From: Candidatus Absconditabacterales bacterium | Lineage (GTDB): Bacteria > Patescibacteria > JAEDAM01 > Absconditabacterales > Absconditicoccaceae | NCBI GenBank assembly: GCA_938010495.1 | Contig: CALLUT010000045.1 | Coordinates: forward strand, 1-17,036 | Direction of reading: 5' to 3' | Length of the DNA: 17,036 nt | In this document: piece by piece, positions 1-8,966 of the stretch | How positions within the stretch are numbered: position 1 is the first letter of the stretch | Layout: every line of letters begins with the position of its first letter | Translations under genes and position numbers: made by a program | The notes under the pieces: model-generated | The model's input: the letters and a program-made list of their open reading frames with translations, nothing else | Databases searched by the model: none | Told to the model about the DNA's origin: nothing

Positions 1-1300
1 TAGATTGTTTTGTTTCATCATAAAACTTCCTATGAAGTTGTTGATTGTATGTTCGTTCTTCAATAGATTCTTCAGTTGGAAGAATAGTTTGTAGTTGTTC
101 ATTTGATGGTGAAAACCAAGTTTTAAGTTTATTTAACAGTGTGTTTTTAATGTTTTTTTGTTTTTTAATAAGCACAACTTCTTTTGTTACAATATCACGA
201 TCAAATAATTGTAGTGTATAACGACAGCTATCAATAAGTATTTTTTTAGAATCTAAATGAAGAGCACGTAACGTAATTATTGGAAACGAATTTGTTAAAC
301 TCTCAGATCATTGTATACGTTCACAATGTAGTGGTTCTGTATTCTCTTGTTGTTTTTTTGTATAACTAGTAACATAATTTACAAACTGTCATAAGAATGG
401 TAAGACGACGCAAGCAGTAATCGCATTGAGAACTGTATTAAACACAGCCAATGCAATAATTGGATTGTCTTGTAGTCACATTCATTCAGTAACTATCCAA
501 GTAATTCATGGATAATATAAGAGCCCAATTATTGATAAAATACAATTAAATCAAAGATGTGCATAAGCAACATTTTTCTTTGCACGAGATCATCACAACG
601 ATGCAAAAATCACGGTTATTGTTGTTCCTATATTTGATCAAATCACTATTCATAAAGCCATTGGGAATGTTATTATTGATCAATGCAGTGCTGCCAATGT
701 CATAATTACTACTGTATGACTAGATTGAATTATTGCGGTCATAATAACTCATAAAAAGAAAAATCAAACCACTCACCAGCGTGCATATTGAGAAAAATCA
801 ATAACTGTTTTGAGCATTTCTACACTATCTTTTATAAGATCGATTCAGAAAAATAATAATCAAAAACTTAAAAGTAATTTTAAATAATATCTCCGTTTTT
901 TATCTTTAAAAAAGAGGAGTCATACTCATCAAACTGCTATCAATGGAAAAGCAAATGCAGTAATTGAAAATTTTCAAAATCATAACAATGCAATGATCAT
1001 TGATGAAAATGTTGTTCCAATGTTTGATCAAATAATTACAGCAATTGCACTTGGTAAGGCAATAATTCATGCTCATACAAACACAAGTAGTAATAAGGAA
1101 ATTAAACTACTACTTTGCGTCAATGCAGTGGCTCATATTCCCAAGAGGAATGAGTTCCATTTGTTTTTTGTGTAATGCTCTAACTTTTCTTGAAGAGAAG
1201 ATTTTACAAGTTTTTTAATAACTTCTTCCATCAATACCATTCAATAGATAAGCATTCATATACCTCATAAAGTTAATCGGATGTTATATGTTTGTTCCAT
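1..1300 (-). CDS. Na+/phosphate cotransporter-like membrane protein (NptA/PNaS type), partial
   Basis: This is the 5' part of a gene that runs off the left edge, about 433 codons. It resembles the Na/Pi-cotransporter family, inner-membrane carriers that couple sodium to phosphate (or related anion) uptake. The frame is open only with TGA read as Gly. Seen: N-terminus MEQTYNIRLTLGIGMLIYGM; first inverted-repeat motif QSSSL at residues 62-66 followed by IGSNIGTT; second motif QSSHT at about 192-196, again followed by IGSNIGTT. The distal part is hydrophilic and helical, as expected for the PhoU-like tail of bacterial members. Odd point: the second motif has His where the family, and the paralog at 2698-4404, has Ser. 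The start is the ATG at 1300, one base after the upstream HTTM gene stops, so the two are probably translated together; I see no Shine-Dalgarno. Substrate specificity is inferred from the family only. Confidence 0.85.
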
Positions 1301-1301
1301 G

Positions 1302-2690
1302 TTAATTGCATTCTGCTCGAGCTAAATGTACGCGTTCCGTATCTTTGGTTTCATAATTATCAAGAGTCCGCTCTTTGATGAAGTACATATCCAACCTAGA
1401 TATATCTTGATTTTCAATTCTTGTACATACCCATTTAAGAAATGGCTCTCTCATATAAATTCATGATTTGATTCGCATATTACTATATATTTTGTGTCGT
1501 TTTTCATTTGTATAATGGCGGTCATTTGCTCATGGATTTTTTCAGTATTGAATTCAAATACGCGGACTATTTATTAAAATATCATCTCAATTGTTTTGCA
1601 TTCAAATAATTTCAAACCATCAATCATCTCTTGTAGGAAATGGAGCGAACATATTCCAGTGTTGTTCTATTCTTAGAGTAAATCATATCCTATTTATTTC
1701 ATAAGGAAATCGTTGTGAATGTTTATCAAAATCTAATGTTCTTATATTCCAACAAATGATATATATTAATACGCATGCAAGAAAAACTTGTGTTCAGATA
1801 TGCATTGAAGTATCTCGTTTATTTTTAGTTTCTTCGACTTCTAAATGATGCCAAGGAAGCAATGCAATCAATGTTCAAATCATGATCCAAGGAAACAATC
1901 AAAGATACATCGTTGTTCATAATCAGATGTGAAATAAACAATAAATACCAAGTATTCATGTTCTAAAAACGTTGTTTTTCCATGGGACAAGAAAGAATAT
2001 CCATCCCCATCATTCAAGAAGGTAGACAAACCAAGTCATAAACTTTAGAAATTCATATTTTGTATAGAGTATGTCTCATAGTCATGTCCTAAATGAATCA
2101 AGACTTAATGCTAAATACGTTGCATCAAAATCAGAGGCTCGGCTTGGATGGTCTTTTATAAGAAATGAAAATATATAAATAATAAAAAGTTGACATATAA
2201 ATCACGCTGATCACATTGAGAGTATATGTGTAGGTTTGTCTTTATTTTTGATGTTTTTACTATCAATCGAATACCGATGATGAAGAGGAAGAAACATTGC
2301 CCAGAAAAGTATGAGTCTCATTACCGTATCTCATCAATTTAGAATCATAGGATTGTTTGCATGGACAGATGCAATAAAAAACCATACTGCGATTATTGCA
2401 TAACGAGTCTTTCGTCATATAAGTAGACACACCGCTGCAAAAATTTCTCAAGCAATCAAAGCGAGAGTAATCCATATGTTTTCTGTTATTGCATAGGGAG
2501 ACCAAAATGTTTCTTCATAATGATGCTCTAACAATATGTCTAGAGGCATAATTGATGATGAACCAAGAAACGCATCAAAAGAATACAAACGTGTTCAAAT
2601 ATCTACCAATACCAACAAGGCGAAAAGTATCCTAAAGACACTTAACGCTTTTGTATCGAGCGAGAAAATTGATTTGAGATATTCTTTCAT
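1302..2690 (-). CDS. HTTM-domain (vitamin K-dependent gamma-carboxylase-like) membrane protein
   Basis: This 462-residue polytopic membrane protein is readable only with TGA as Gly. The family call rests on HTTM (horizontally transferred transmembrane) hallmarks. These are an N-terminal helix SVFRILFALLVLVDI from residue 17, then FLGSSSIMPLDILLEHH, several further hydrophobic segments including MRLILFWAMFLPLHHR, and a C-terminal motif QHWNMFAPFPTRDDGWF around residue 345, matching the family's W-x-M-F-x-P-x-P...DGW pattern. The C-terminal roughly 100 residues are hydrophilic. HTTM proteins relate to vitamin K-dependent carboxylases, but most bacterial members have no proven reaction, so none is assigned. 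The gene lies between two Na/Pi-cotransporter paralogs, 7 bases after one and 1 base before the other. The start is the ATG at 2690; an in-frame ATG at 2726 would overlap the upstream gene. Neither has a clear Shine-Dalgarno. Confidence 0.82.
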
Positions 2691-2697
2691 GTATGTC

Positions 2698-4404
2698 TTA
2701 AGAGGTAAGTTGTTCAAATGATTCATCTTCACTTTGAGTTAGATATGTATGTTGTATAGCATCTACAAGCATTTGCGCAGCTTGATGTACATAATGATCA
2801 ATATTAATCAACGTAGATAAATTAATATCATTTTTGGTAGTCTTTTTGTTTAATTCAGTTAATTGACCTATAAATTCTTGATGGAATACTGTAAGATCTT
2901 GAGATGCTTGCGATAATTTTTGGAAATTTTCCGAAGTATATGTTCTATCAGTAATCGAAGCAATACGGTTATAAACTTTACTTACATTTACAAACAATGT
3001 TTTATATAAGGCTTGCATATCAGTATTAGATGACGCTTTTAACGCTTGAATATCATGATAGATATTTTTTGTAGACTTCAATGATCTAAATACAGATTGA
3101 ATTGATTTGTCGATTCAACTTGTACTTGTAACTCATTCATCAGATAATGTCACTTCTTTTAGTTTCAAAAGATGACTCAAGATAATATTTCATGTTGTTG
3201 TTGCAGTATCATACATTCATTTATGTATCTCTTTATCTCGCTCAACACTATCTTTTGGAATATCAGATAATAGTTCTGATCATTCTTTTATGTGGTCTTG
3301 AGATAATCAAAACACATTTATATTATATGCTACAGCTTCATCAATAAGTGTTTTCGTATCTTCTTCTAAAGCAATAATCGCTGCTTGTGAGAAACTAGAA
3401 TCACTTTTAGATCAAAGTTTTTCGATTTGTTGTATACGGAGTTCTTTCTTATCTTCTTTTTTGATTTTAACAATTTTTTGGATAAGGCGAGCAAACGGTT
3501 TCAAGAAAAATCAGAATAAAACTGCTGTAGATATATTAAATATGGCATTAAGTACCGCATTTCACATAACCAAATTATCAGCAAATCATAAAACATCAAG
3601 AGTTAACCAGATGTATCATGAGAAGAATACAATTCATATAATTCATGAAATTACATTAAAGAGTACTTGAGAGAGAGCAACTTGTCTTTTGATTGGTTCT
3701 CATCATAGAGATGCAATAACACTCGTTATAGTCGTTCAAATATTTGATCACATAACAATAGCAATCGATGCTGGGAATGTAATAATTGAAGAACTTAACG
3801 CTGCTAATGTCATTACTCATACAGCACTACTTGATTGGATTACAGCTGTAACTACAGCTCCAAGTAGACCAAATGCCCAAAGATTAAGATCTTTGTACGC
3901 ACTAAGATCAAATGATGCTTTGATTGCATCAACACTTTCTTTCATAAAATCTAATCATAAGAAGAGGAGTCCAAATCATACAAATAGTTTTGCCCAGTTT
4001 ACCCATTTTGGATCTTTTACAAATATTAATGCACATCATCATATTGCAATTATTGGTAGTGCAAACGCAGCAATCTTGAAATCACCAAATCATATTCAAG
4101 CGATAACTAACGATGATACTGTAGTACCAATATTTGCTCAAATAATTACTCATATAGCATTTGAAAGTTGCATGATTCATGCTCAAGTAAATGCTAATAC
4201 GAGAAGTGATACGAGGCTACTACTTTGTAGTAAAGCTGTTGCCCATGTACCTGTAAAGATAGAATTCGCTGAACCGTTTGTATATTTTTCTAATATTCCT
4301 TTTAGTTTTGATCATCCTAAAAATTTAATTGCATGTTCAAATACATGCATTCAAAATATTAAAATCCCAATTCATGCTAGGAGTAACCAAATATCAAATT
4401 CCAT
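2698..4404 (-). CDS. Na+/phosphate cotransporter-like protein with PhoU-like tail
   Basis: This is a complete 568-residue carrier, close to the usual length of bacterial Na/Pi-cotransporters with a PhoU-like domain. Seen: MEFDIWLLLAGIGILIFGMH at the N-terminus; first repeat motif ATALLQSSSL with QSSS at residues 60-63, then GANIGTTVSS; second repeat motif QSSSAVGVMTLAAL at 190 onward, then TFPASIAIVMGSNIGTT. The last roughly 200 residues are soluble and helical, without membrane segments, as expected for the PhoU-like tail. The paired QSSS motifs form the substrate and sodium site in this family. It is a paralog of the gene at 1-1300, which has the same order of motifs. The in-frame stop upstream of the ATG at 4404 is at 4429, which is also the stop of the next gene upstream. 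It is the second gene of the operon driven from about 4738. Which ion it moves is not shown by the sequence. Confidence 0.9.
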
Positions 4405-4428
4405 TATATTGTAAGAAAGAATAAATGT

Positions 4429-4704
4429 CTAGGAATGTTCATCTCGCTCTTCTTTTTTTCAAAGAAAATTGAGAAATGCTATAAATAAAACAAAAAGAAC
4501 AATGATAATGAGTGATATTATTAATCATGTTTTCATCATTGGCCATAGATTGTTTCTAGCAGCTATCATTTTATTGTTTACGTGAATCATAGCCCACCAT
4601 GCTAGGAGAAGAAAAACAAATGCTCAAGCTCAAATAAATATCCAGTAGGCTTTACTGTTTTTGAGATTATCATCTTTTTCTTCGCGTTGATCTTTTGTAA
4701 GCAT
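4429..4704 (-). CDS. Small two-helix membrane protein, unassigned
   Basis: This 91-residue ORF is open only with TGA as Gly. A charged N-terminus (MLTKDQREEKDDNLKN) precedes a first membrane helix at about residues 20-40 that ends near LLLAWWAMIHV. A short loop rich in Asn and Arg (NNKMIAARNNLWPMMK) leads to a second helix at about 57-80. The tail is charged (KKEERDEHS). I recognise no family. It is the first gene of the operon that continues into the Na/Pi-cotransporter 24 bases downstream, so it may be an accessory membrane subunit, but that is inference. Its ATG lies only six bases after a good -10 box, so the mRNA is probably leaderless. Confidence 0.7.
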
Positions 4705-4710
4705 GATATC

Positions 4711-4738
4711 AGTATAATGCAGTTAGACGTATTCTCAA
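4711..4738 (-). promoter_or_regulatory. Sigma70-type promoter for the minus-strand operon, probably leaderless
   Basis: On the minus strand TTGAGA (4738-4733) and TATACT (4716-4711) are separated by 16 bases; each matches the consensus at five of six positions. The -10 box ends six bases before the ATG at 4704, so transcription would begin at or next to the start codon. This is the best-formed promoter in the window. Confidence 0.6.
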
Positions 4739-4838
4739 AACCTATAGACCGTCTTGCTCTGTTTTGACTTGCCAAATCCACAAAAACTTATGCAATACAG
4801 AGCTTGTAGTCTTATAAAAGATACTTATGAGTATAAGT
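4739..4838. promoter_or_regulatory. Divergent intergenic region upstream of the PLD gene
   Basis: This region separates the minus-strand transporter operon from the plus-strand PLD operon. A TATAAA box at 4813-4818 lies eight bases before an in-frame ATG at 4827 and is the likeliest plus-strand -10. No convincing -35 stands at the right distance; TTGACT at 4764-4769 is too far away for TATAAA and pairs only poorly with TTATGC at 4788. I see no hairpin or riboswitch here. Confidence 0.3.
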
Positions 4839-5840
4839 ATGAAAAAATATGTCGCTGTCTTGTTATTTCTTGGAATACTCATAGTGCTGTGAATACGTTA
4901 TTCTCAGTGATATATTTATATTGATGCACCGTTTTTTCAGTCAGACACAAATATTTCTTCCAATACAATTGCTTGAGAACTCCATATTTCACCTTATTGA
5001 GTTGAAGATGAAATTATTGATGTCCTTACAAGGACTAAATATTCAATAAAAATGCGAGAGTATAGTATTACTATGCGTGAAGTAATTACTGTCTTAAAAA
5101 ATAAAGCAACTCTTTGAGCTGATGTAGATATAATTTTAGAAAATTACACATATTGATGAAATAATAAAAATTGGACTGAATTTAAGCAAAAATTAGTCTG
5201 AACAAATGCAGAAGTTAAATCTGACGAACACCTATGAACAAATTTTGTCCATGCAAAAACTATAGTGACTGATGATACTGTAGTGTTTAGTACTGCAAAT
5301 TTATGATATCAATGATTTTGGAATAATAGAGAATATTGGTTTGAAACCAAAGATGAAGGTATTGTAGAAAATATGAAGTGGTTACATACACAAGATCGAG
5401 AATGAAATACAATCCATCCAGTAGATATTCATGAAGCACTCTGGTTTTGCCCAATCAATTGTAGAAGAAAGTTAAATGCATTTATTGCATGAGCACAAGA
5501 ATCAATTCATATTCAAGCTCAGTATTTAAAAGATCCATTATTGTTGCAACAACTTATTAGAAGGCAAAAAAATTGAATTGAAATTTATGTGATTTTGTGA
5601 AAAAATCAAGAAGCAGATGAACTGCAATGATTAGATTGAGTGTATCTTTTATATGAGCCTTATCTTCACGCTAAAAATATATTGGTTGATAGTAAAGAAC
5701 TACTTATTACTAGTATGAATTTATCTACAAATGCTATAGAAAATAATAGAGAGATTGGTATTGTTACACAAGATAAGAAGGCAGTAAATTCTTTCTTATA
5801 TCAGTTCAATAAAGATAAGAAAAACGCGAAAGAAATTTAA
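4839..5840 (+). CDS. Phospholipase D-like (HKD) protein with N-terminal membrane anchor
   Basis: This 333-residue protein has two HxK-x4-D catalytic motifs, as in the PLD superfamily: H138-A-K140 with D145, followed by STANL, and H277-A-K279 with D284, followed by a Ser/Asn-rich stretch (SMNLSTNAIENN) and REIG. The two motifs would form one active site that cuts phosphodiester bonds in lipid or nucleic acid. The N-terminus MKKYVAVLLFLGILIVLGIR is a signal peptide or signal anchor, so the catalytic part should face outward. Both motif regions need TGA read as Gly to stay in frame. The start at ATG 4839 gives the standard Lys-Lys plus hydrophobic signal; an in-frame ATG at 4827 adds four residues and could be a leaderless start. 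It is the first gene of an operon with mutY, a pilin-like gene and tsaB. Whether it is a nuclease or a lipase cannot be told. Confidence 0.88.
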
Positions 5841-5852
5841 TAAACAACACGT

Positions 5853-6650
5853 ATGATTTCAGCTCAAAAGATAATAGATTTTCAAAATAAGATACTTACA
5901 TGGTATTGAGAAAACAAAAGGCAATGATTGCCTTGGAGAGACTCTATGGATCAATATAAAGTTTTGGTTTCTGAAGTTATGTTGCAGCAGACTCAAGTAG
6001 ATAGAGTAGTACCAAAGTTTAATAGATTTATGAATGAAGCACCTACTATGGAGGTGCTTGCTTCATTAGATAATAAGACATTATTGTCTTTATGGTCATG
6101 ATTATGATTCAACAGTAGAGCAATTCGTTTGCAACAATCCGCACAAATTATTTTACAAGAATTTTGATGAGAACTTCCACAAGATCGTGAGAAATTATTA
6201 TCCCTTCCATGAATATGAAAGTATTGTTCCGCATCACTGCTTGCGTTCGTTTTTAATATTTCTGCCCCTGTGGTAGATACAAATATTAGAAGAGTATTTA
6301 TTCATGAACTTTGAATCGATCCCAAAACGCCTCAAAAATGATTAGAAGCAATTGCATTTGCAGTAACTCCAGAAGGACGCGCAAACGACTGGAATAACGC
6401 ATTAATGGATTATTGATCACTTGTTGCAACAGTCGCAGCAACATGAATTAAATCATTATGAAAACAATCAAAATTTGCTTGATCCAAAAGACAAGTAAGA
6501 TGAAATATAATTAAGTACTTAATTAAACATGGTTCTACCAAGAAAGAATTCTTAAAAAATGAATTTCCACACGAAGATTTTGATGTGATTGTAGAACAAC
6601 TACTTGAAGAAGGGCTGGTAAAAGTAAAAGACACAAGTCTTTATTTGTAA
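5853..6650 (+). CDS. mutY: MutY-like adenine DNA glycosylase, short form without Fe-S cysteines
   Basis: This 265-residue base-excision-repair enzyme would remove adenine mispaired with 8-oxoguanine. Seen: LPWRDSMDQYKVLVSEVMLQ with the catalytic Glu at residue 41 and QQT at 45-47; LWSGLGFNSRA; a helix-hairpin-helix LPGIGKY at 118-124, with Tyr where MutY has Ser or Tyr and endonuclease III has Lys; and VVDTNIRRV with the catalytic Asp at 142. The HhH glycines and both glycines of WSGLGF are TGA codons. Two departures from standard MutY. The four cysteines that hold the 4Fe-4S cluster are absent from the stretch after NALMDYGSLVATVAATG. The protein also ends about 90 residues earlier than the roughly 350-residue E. 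coli form, so it lacks the C-terminal NUDIX-like domain that reads 8-oxoG. It starts 12 bases after the PLD gene. Confidence 0.88.
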
Positions 6651-6653
6651 AAA

Positions 6654-7061
6654 TTGGAATCTTCTCTATACTTATTGTATTGGTTTTATTTTATAGGATA
6701 TCAAATGGGTCTCGTACACGCACAAGAAGCTTGAATAACAATCAATAAAGATTGTTTGACGAATTGATGATGTAAACTTGATATCTATAAAACATTACAA
6801 CTAAGAGAGGATACGGCTGGTCAAAACCATGCTCAGTATTTTATTCAAGATCTGTTTTTGTGAGCAACATTTTTTGTAGGGACTCTTGCTGCAATCGGTT
6901 TGATAATCTCTTGAGTTATGATGGTCTTTTGATGAGCGAGTGAATCATCATATGAAAGATGAAAAAAATGAATGAAATACTCTATTATTGGTATAATTCT
7001 TGTGATTCTGAGTTATACAATAATTAGAATGGTTCAATTTATTGCGCAAGGACAAAGATAA
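6654..7061 (+). CDS. Pilin-like two-helix membrane protein with possible signal peptide
   Basis: After a Cys-containing segment (INKDCLTNGGCKL), the protein has one hydrophobic helix (GATFFVGTLAAIGLIISG) ending in MMVFGGASES, a short basic loop (YERGKKGMKYS), then a second helix (IIGIILVILSYTIIRMV). This order, with the small-residue turn between helices, resembles the VirB2/TrbC and Mbov_0395-like pilin proteins common in CPR genomes; the match is by eye. Start choice: the TTG at 6654 gives 135 residues with a hydrophobic leader and a plausible signal-peptidase site (LVHA before QEAG), and keeps the tight operon spacing. The ATG at 6705 has an AGGA six bases upstream but leaves the VHA-Q site only six residues from the start. 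The TTG frame is the same as mutY, separated by one stop and one Lys codon. The stop abuts the tsaB start. Confidence 0.7.
7048..7052 (+). promoter_or_regulatory. Ribosome binding site of tsaB
   Basis: AAGGA lies nine bases before the ATG at 7062, inside the end of the pilin-like gene. It is one of the few Shine-Dalgarno-like sites in the window at good spacing and fixes the tsaB start. Confidence 0.5.
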
Positions 7062-7673
7062 ATGAATTTTCCACTGATTGTTCACTGTTCTACAGATGAA
7101 GTATTTTGCCGATACTGAACTGAAGAAACAAAAATTCCTTATAAAGATCTTGAAAGAACTTTACCAAAAGTGCTTGTTGTTTTGATAGAGCAACATAACC
7201 CATCTTCGATTATTATAATTAACTGACCATGATGATTTACCTCACTGAGGATCGGAACATTATGCGTGACTATGGCATCAAAAAATTATAATTTGCCATT
7301 ATATGACCGAAGCAAAATAGACTTGTACACGGATATTATTGAACAATGAGTATTGCCATCACAATGATATATTGCTATTGGTCAAAGAAGAAATATATGG
7401 CTCTATGATTTTGAAAACAATATTGCGCACATGGCTACAGCATGAACAGAGCATGATATTCCAAAAGATTACTTTATAGATATGCTTAACTCGCATCTTC
7501 TTGCAGATACATTGAATCAAACTAGAAAAGTACAATTATTATGATCAAATGAATGATTACTTTGTGTATTTCTTTGAAAAAAGACTCTAATTTCTTGGGA
7601 AATTTTATGCAATGTATCACATAAAAAAGAAACTATTACACCACAATATATGATAGAACCTACGTTGTCTTAA
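7062..7673 (+). CDS. tsaB: TsaB-like tRNA threonylcarbamoyladenosine synthesis protein
   Basis: This 203-residue protein has the TsaB hallmark loop IINGPGGFTSLRIG followed by a helix (TLCVTMAS), matching the family's GPGSFTGLRIG...A signature. It ends in the typical PQYMIEPTLS near the C-terminus. TsaB is a non-catalytic ASKHA-fold partner that binds TsaD and TsaE and allows threonylcarbamoyl transfer to A37 of ANN-decoding tRNAs. The N-terminus (MNFPLIVHCSTDEVFCRYG) is more divergent than the usual ILxIDTS strand. Several loop glycines, including those of NGPGG, are TGA codons. It follows the pilin-like gene with no gap and is the last gene of the operon. It converges with the glycosyltransferase gene, leaving a 10-base gap without an obvious terminator. 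TsaD and TsaE are not in the window. Confidence 0.82.
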
Positions 7674-7683
7674 TATTTGCAAT

Positions 7684-8805
7684 TTATTTTTCTCCAACGT
7701 TATTTTCTTTATAGAATGTTAAGAACATTTTCTTGATGTTTTTTCTGTCAAATTCACGTTGATGAAATGCTTGAAGAGCATCAATTAATGATTCTATTTC
7801 TTTTGTTTCGACAAGAGTTCATAAATTTTCATCAAATATAAGTTCTTTTGTTCATCACTTGTTGTATCAAAGAACGGGAACTCAAAGAGATAGCGCTTCC
7901 ATTGTTCAAATTCCACAACTTTCTTGTGCAAGGTTTATAAATCAGGTTGCTTGTTTAATTATTTTTATCTTTTCCGAAGTATCACTTATGTGTCCAATAA
8001 ATGTAATCGTTTCTCATGCAAGTTCCTTGAGTTCTATTTCGTCTGGTCAAGATCACATAACGATTAAAGGTAGATGGAGTGTATTACACATCGTTATAAT
8101 TTTATCAAGTTCTCTAACAAATTTTACGACTCTTCATACGAAAAGATAATACGTATATGGTTTTTCCAAAGCAGGAGTATTGAGTATTTCTTCTGGGAGA
8201 CTAGGATACCATACTTGTATGTGATCCCATCAATATCTTTTTTCTATACATGATTTGGTATAATAACTGTTTGCATATACAATATCATACGTATTTTTAC
8301 GAGAGTCTCGAATTCTTAAATATTTAGCACAAATAACAAAAACCATTTTTTTGAACGTTCCAAGTTTTTTACAATATTCATCATAATTTTCTCGAATATA
8401 TTGCATTGGAGAATGACAATACAGTATTGATTCTTTACTTGCCAATCTCAACGAATTAATATTTTTTACAGCGGCAAATGATGAAACAATAAGAGTTTCT
8501 GGTGAATGTGTTTTGATTTTTTTGCGTAAAATCCATACGAGTAATGGATAAAATGGCATCATGTTACGATAATCAACCAGTCGCCTTACTATTTTTCGGT
8601 TACTCGTTGATCATGAAATAAATCGATTGTTTACCAATTTTGGAAATACTGTAATAACTGGAAGTCAATCAAACTGTTTTTTGCTAGAAAATAATGTGAA
8701 AATTAATGAATCCTTATTAGCATTTTTTCTAATTAGATCCTGTAAAATCATTTCTGCTCATCCCATATGAACAAGTCGATCATGTACGAATATTTTCTTA
8801 GTCAT
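7684..8805 (-). CDS. Family 4 glycosyltransferase (GT-B fold)
   Basis: This 373-residue protein has the GT4 plan. The N-terminal acceptor domain opens with KKIFVHDRLVHMGGAEMILQ (the D...GGAE motif) and carries SILYCHSPMQYIRENY in the middle. The C-terminal nucleotide-sugar domain begins YLFVGRVVKFVRELDKII, continues LIVMGSGPDE and GETITFIGHI, and carries the donor-site motif ESCGIGTMEALSLGVPVLGY, with an acidic residue before the loop and Glu eight residues on. It should transfer a sugar from an NDP or GDP donor to a polysaccharide or lipid-linked acceptor at the cytoplasmic face; donor and acceptor cannot be read. Standard-code translation breaks it into fragments. The ATG at 8805 has no Shine-Dalgarno; the upstream in-frame stop is at 8848. 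It is a single-gene transcript, divergent from the giant gene and convergent with tsaB. Confidence 0.9.
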
Positions 8806-8835
8806 TATTGGACTTTTTGATGAATATATGTATAA

Positions 8836-8865
8836 TTTATAAGTATATTATTGGTCCTTTTGCAA
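8836..8865 (-). promoter_or_regulatory. Candidate promoter of the glycosyltransferase gene
   Basis: On the minus strand TTGCAA (8865-8860) lies 18 bases before TATAAA (8841-8836), about 30 bases ahead of the ATG. The area is very AT-rich and other TATA-like boxes (TATACT at 8847-8842) compete, so the exact -10 is uncertain. Confidence 0.35.
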
Positions 8866-8872
8866 CTTGCAA
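8860..8872. repeat. Two tandem TTGCAA palindromes in the divergent promoter region
   Basis: TTGCAA occurs twice, at 8860-8865 and 8867-8872, separated by one C. Each copy is its own reverse complement, so each could serve as a -35 box on either strand. On the plus strand, the second copy lies 18 bases before TCTAAT. The spacing could also suit a dimeric operator. Confidence 0.4.
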
Positions 8873-8879
8873 GAACAAT

Positions 8880-8966
8880 AGAGTTATTTATCTAATTTAC
8901 CTAACTCTTGAGGACATTAGTAATGATAGACAATTACGAGCTTGTTAGGTTTAAAGTTATAACTCT
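8880..8966. repeat. Nested inverted repeats, possible structured 5' leader RNA
   Basis: Three nested stems are visible: AGAGTTAT (8880-8887) with ATAACTCT (8959-8966), ACCTAAC (8899-8905) with GTTAGGT (8944-8950), and GTAAT (8920-8924) with ATTAC (8933-8937). The spacers between the outer stems can pair partly (TTT with AAA). The innermost stem covers the ATG of the short ORF at 8923. An RNA made rightward from here would carry an imperfect hairpin of about 87 bases before the giant gene. It does not fold as a tRNA: there is no T arm. Confidence 0.5.
8910..8914 (+). promoter_or_regulatory. Shine-Dalgarno site of the short ORF
   Basis: GAGGA lies eight bases before the ATG at 8923, the strongest Shine-Dalgarno match and spacing in the window. 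It lies in the loop of the middle stem of the nested inverted repeat. Confidence 0.45.

Noticed and set aside
2263..2505. 80-codon minus-strand ORF
   Set aside because: It is out of frame with the HTTM gene, which reads through this region with family-typical hydrophobic segments.
3689..4414. Plus-strand ORF of 241 codons
   Set aside because: It is the antisense shadow of the Na/Pi-cotransporter gene on the minus strand, which has clear QSSS and NIGTT motifs; TGA recoding leaves long open shadows opposite it.
8230..8562. A separate 110-residue minus-strand gene
   Set aside because: It is an internal piece of the glycosyltransferase, bounded only by TGA codons that are sense here.
8880..8966. 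tRNA with long variable arm
   Set aside because: The outer stem has the size of an acceptor stem, but there is no T arm or T loop next to its 3' half on either strand, and no plausible anticodon loop.
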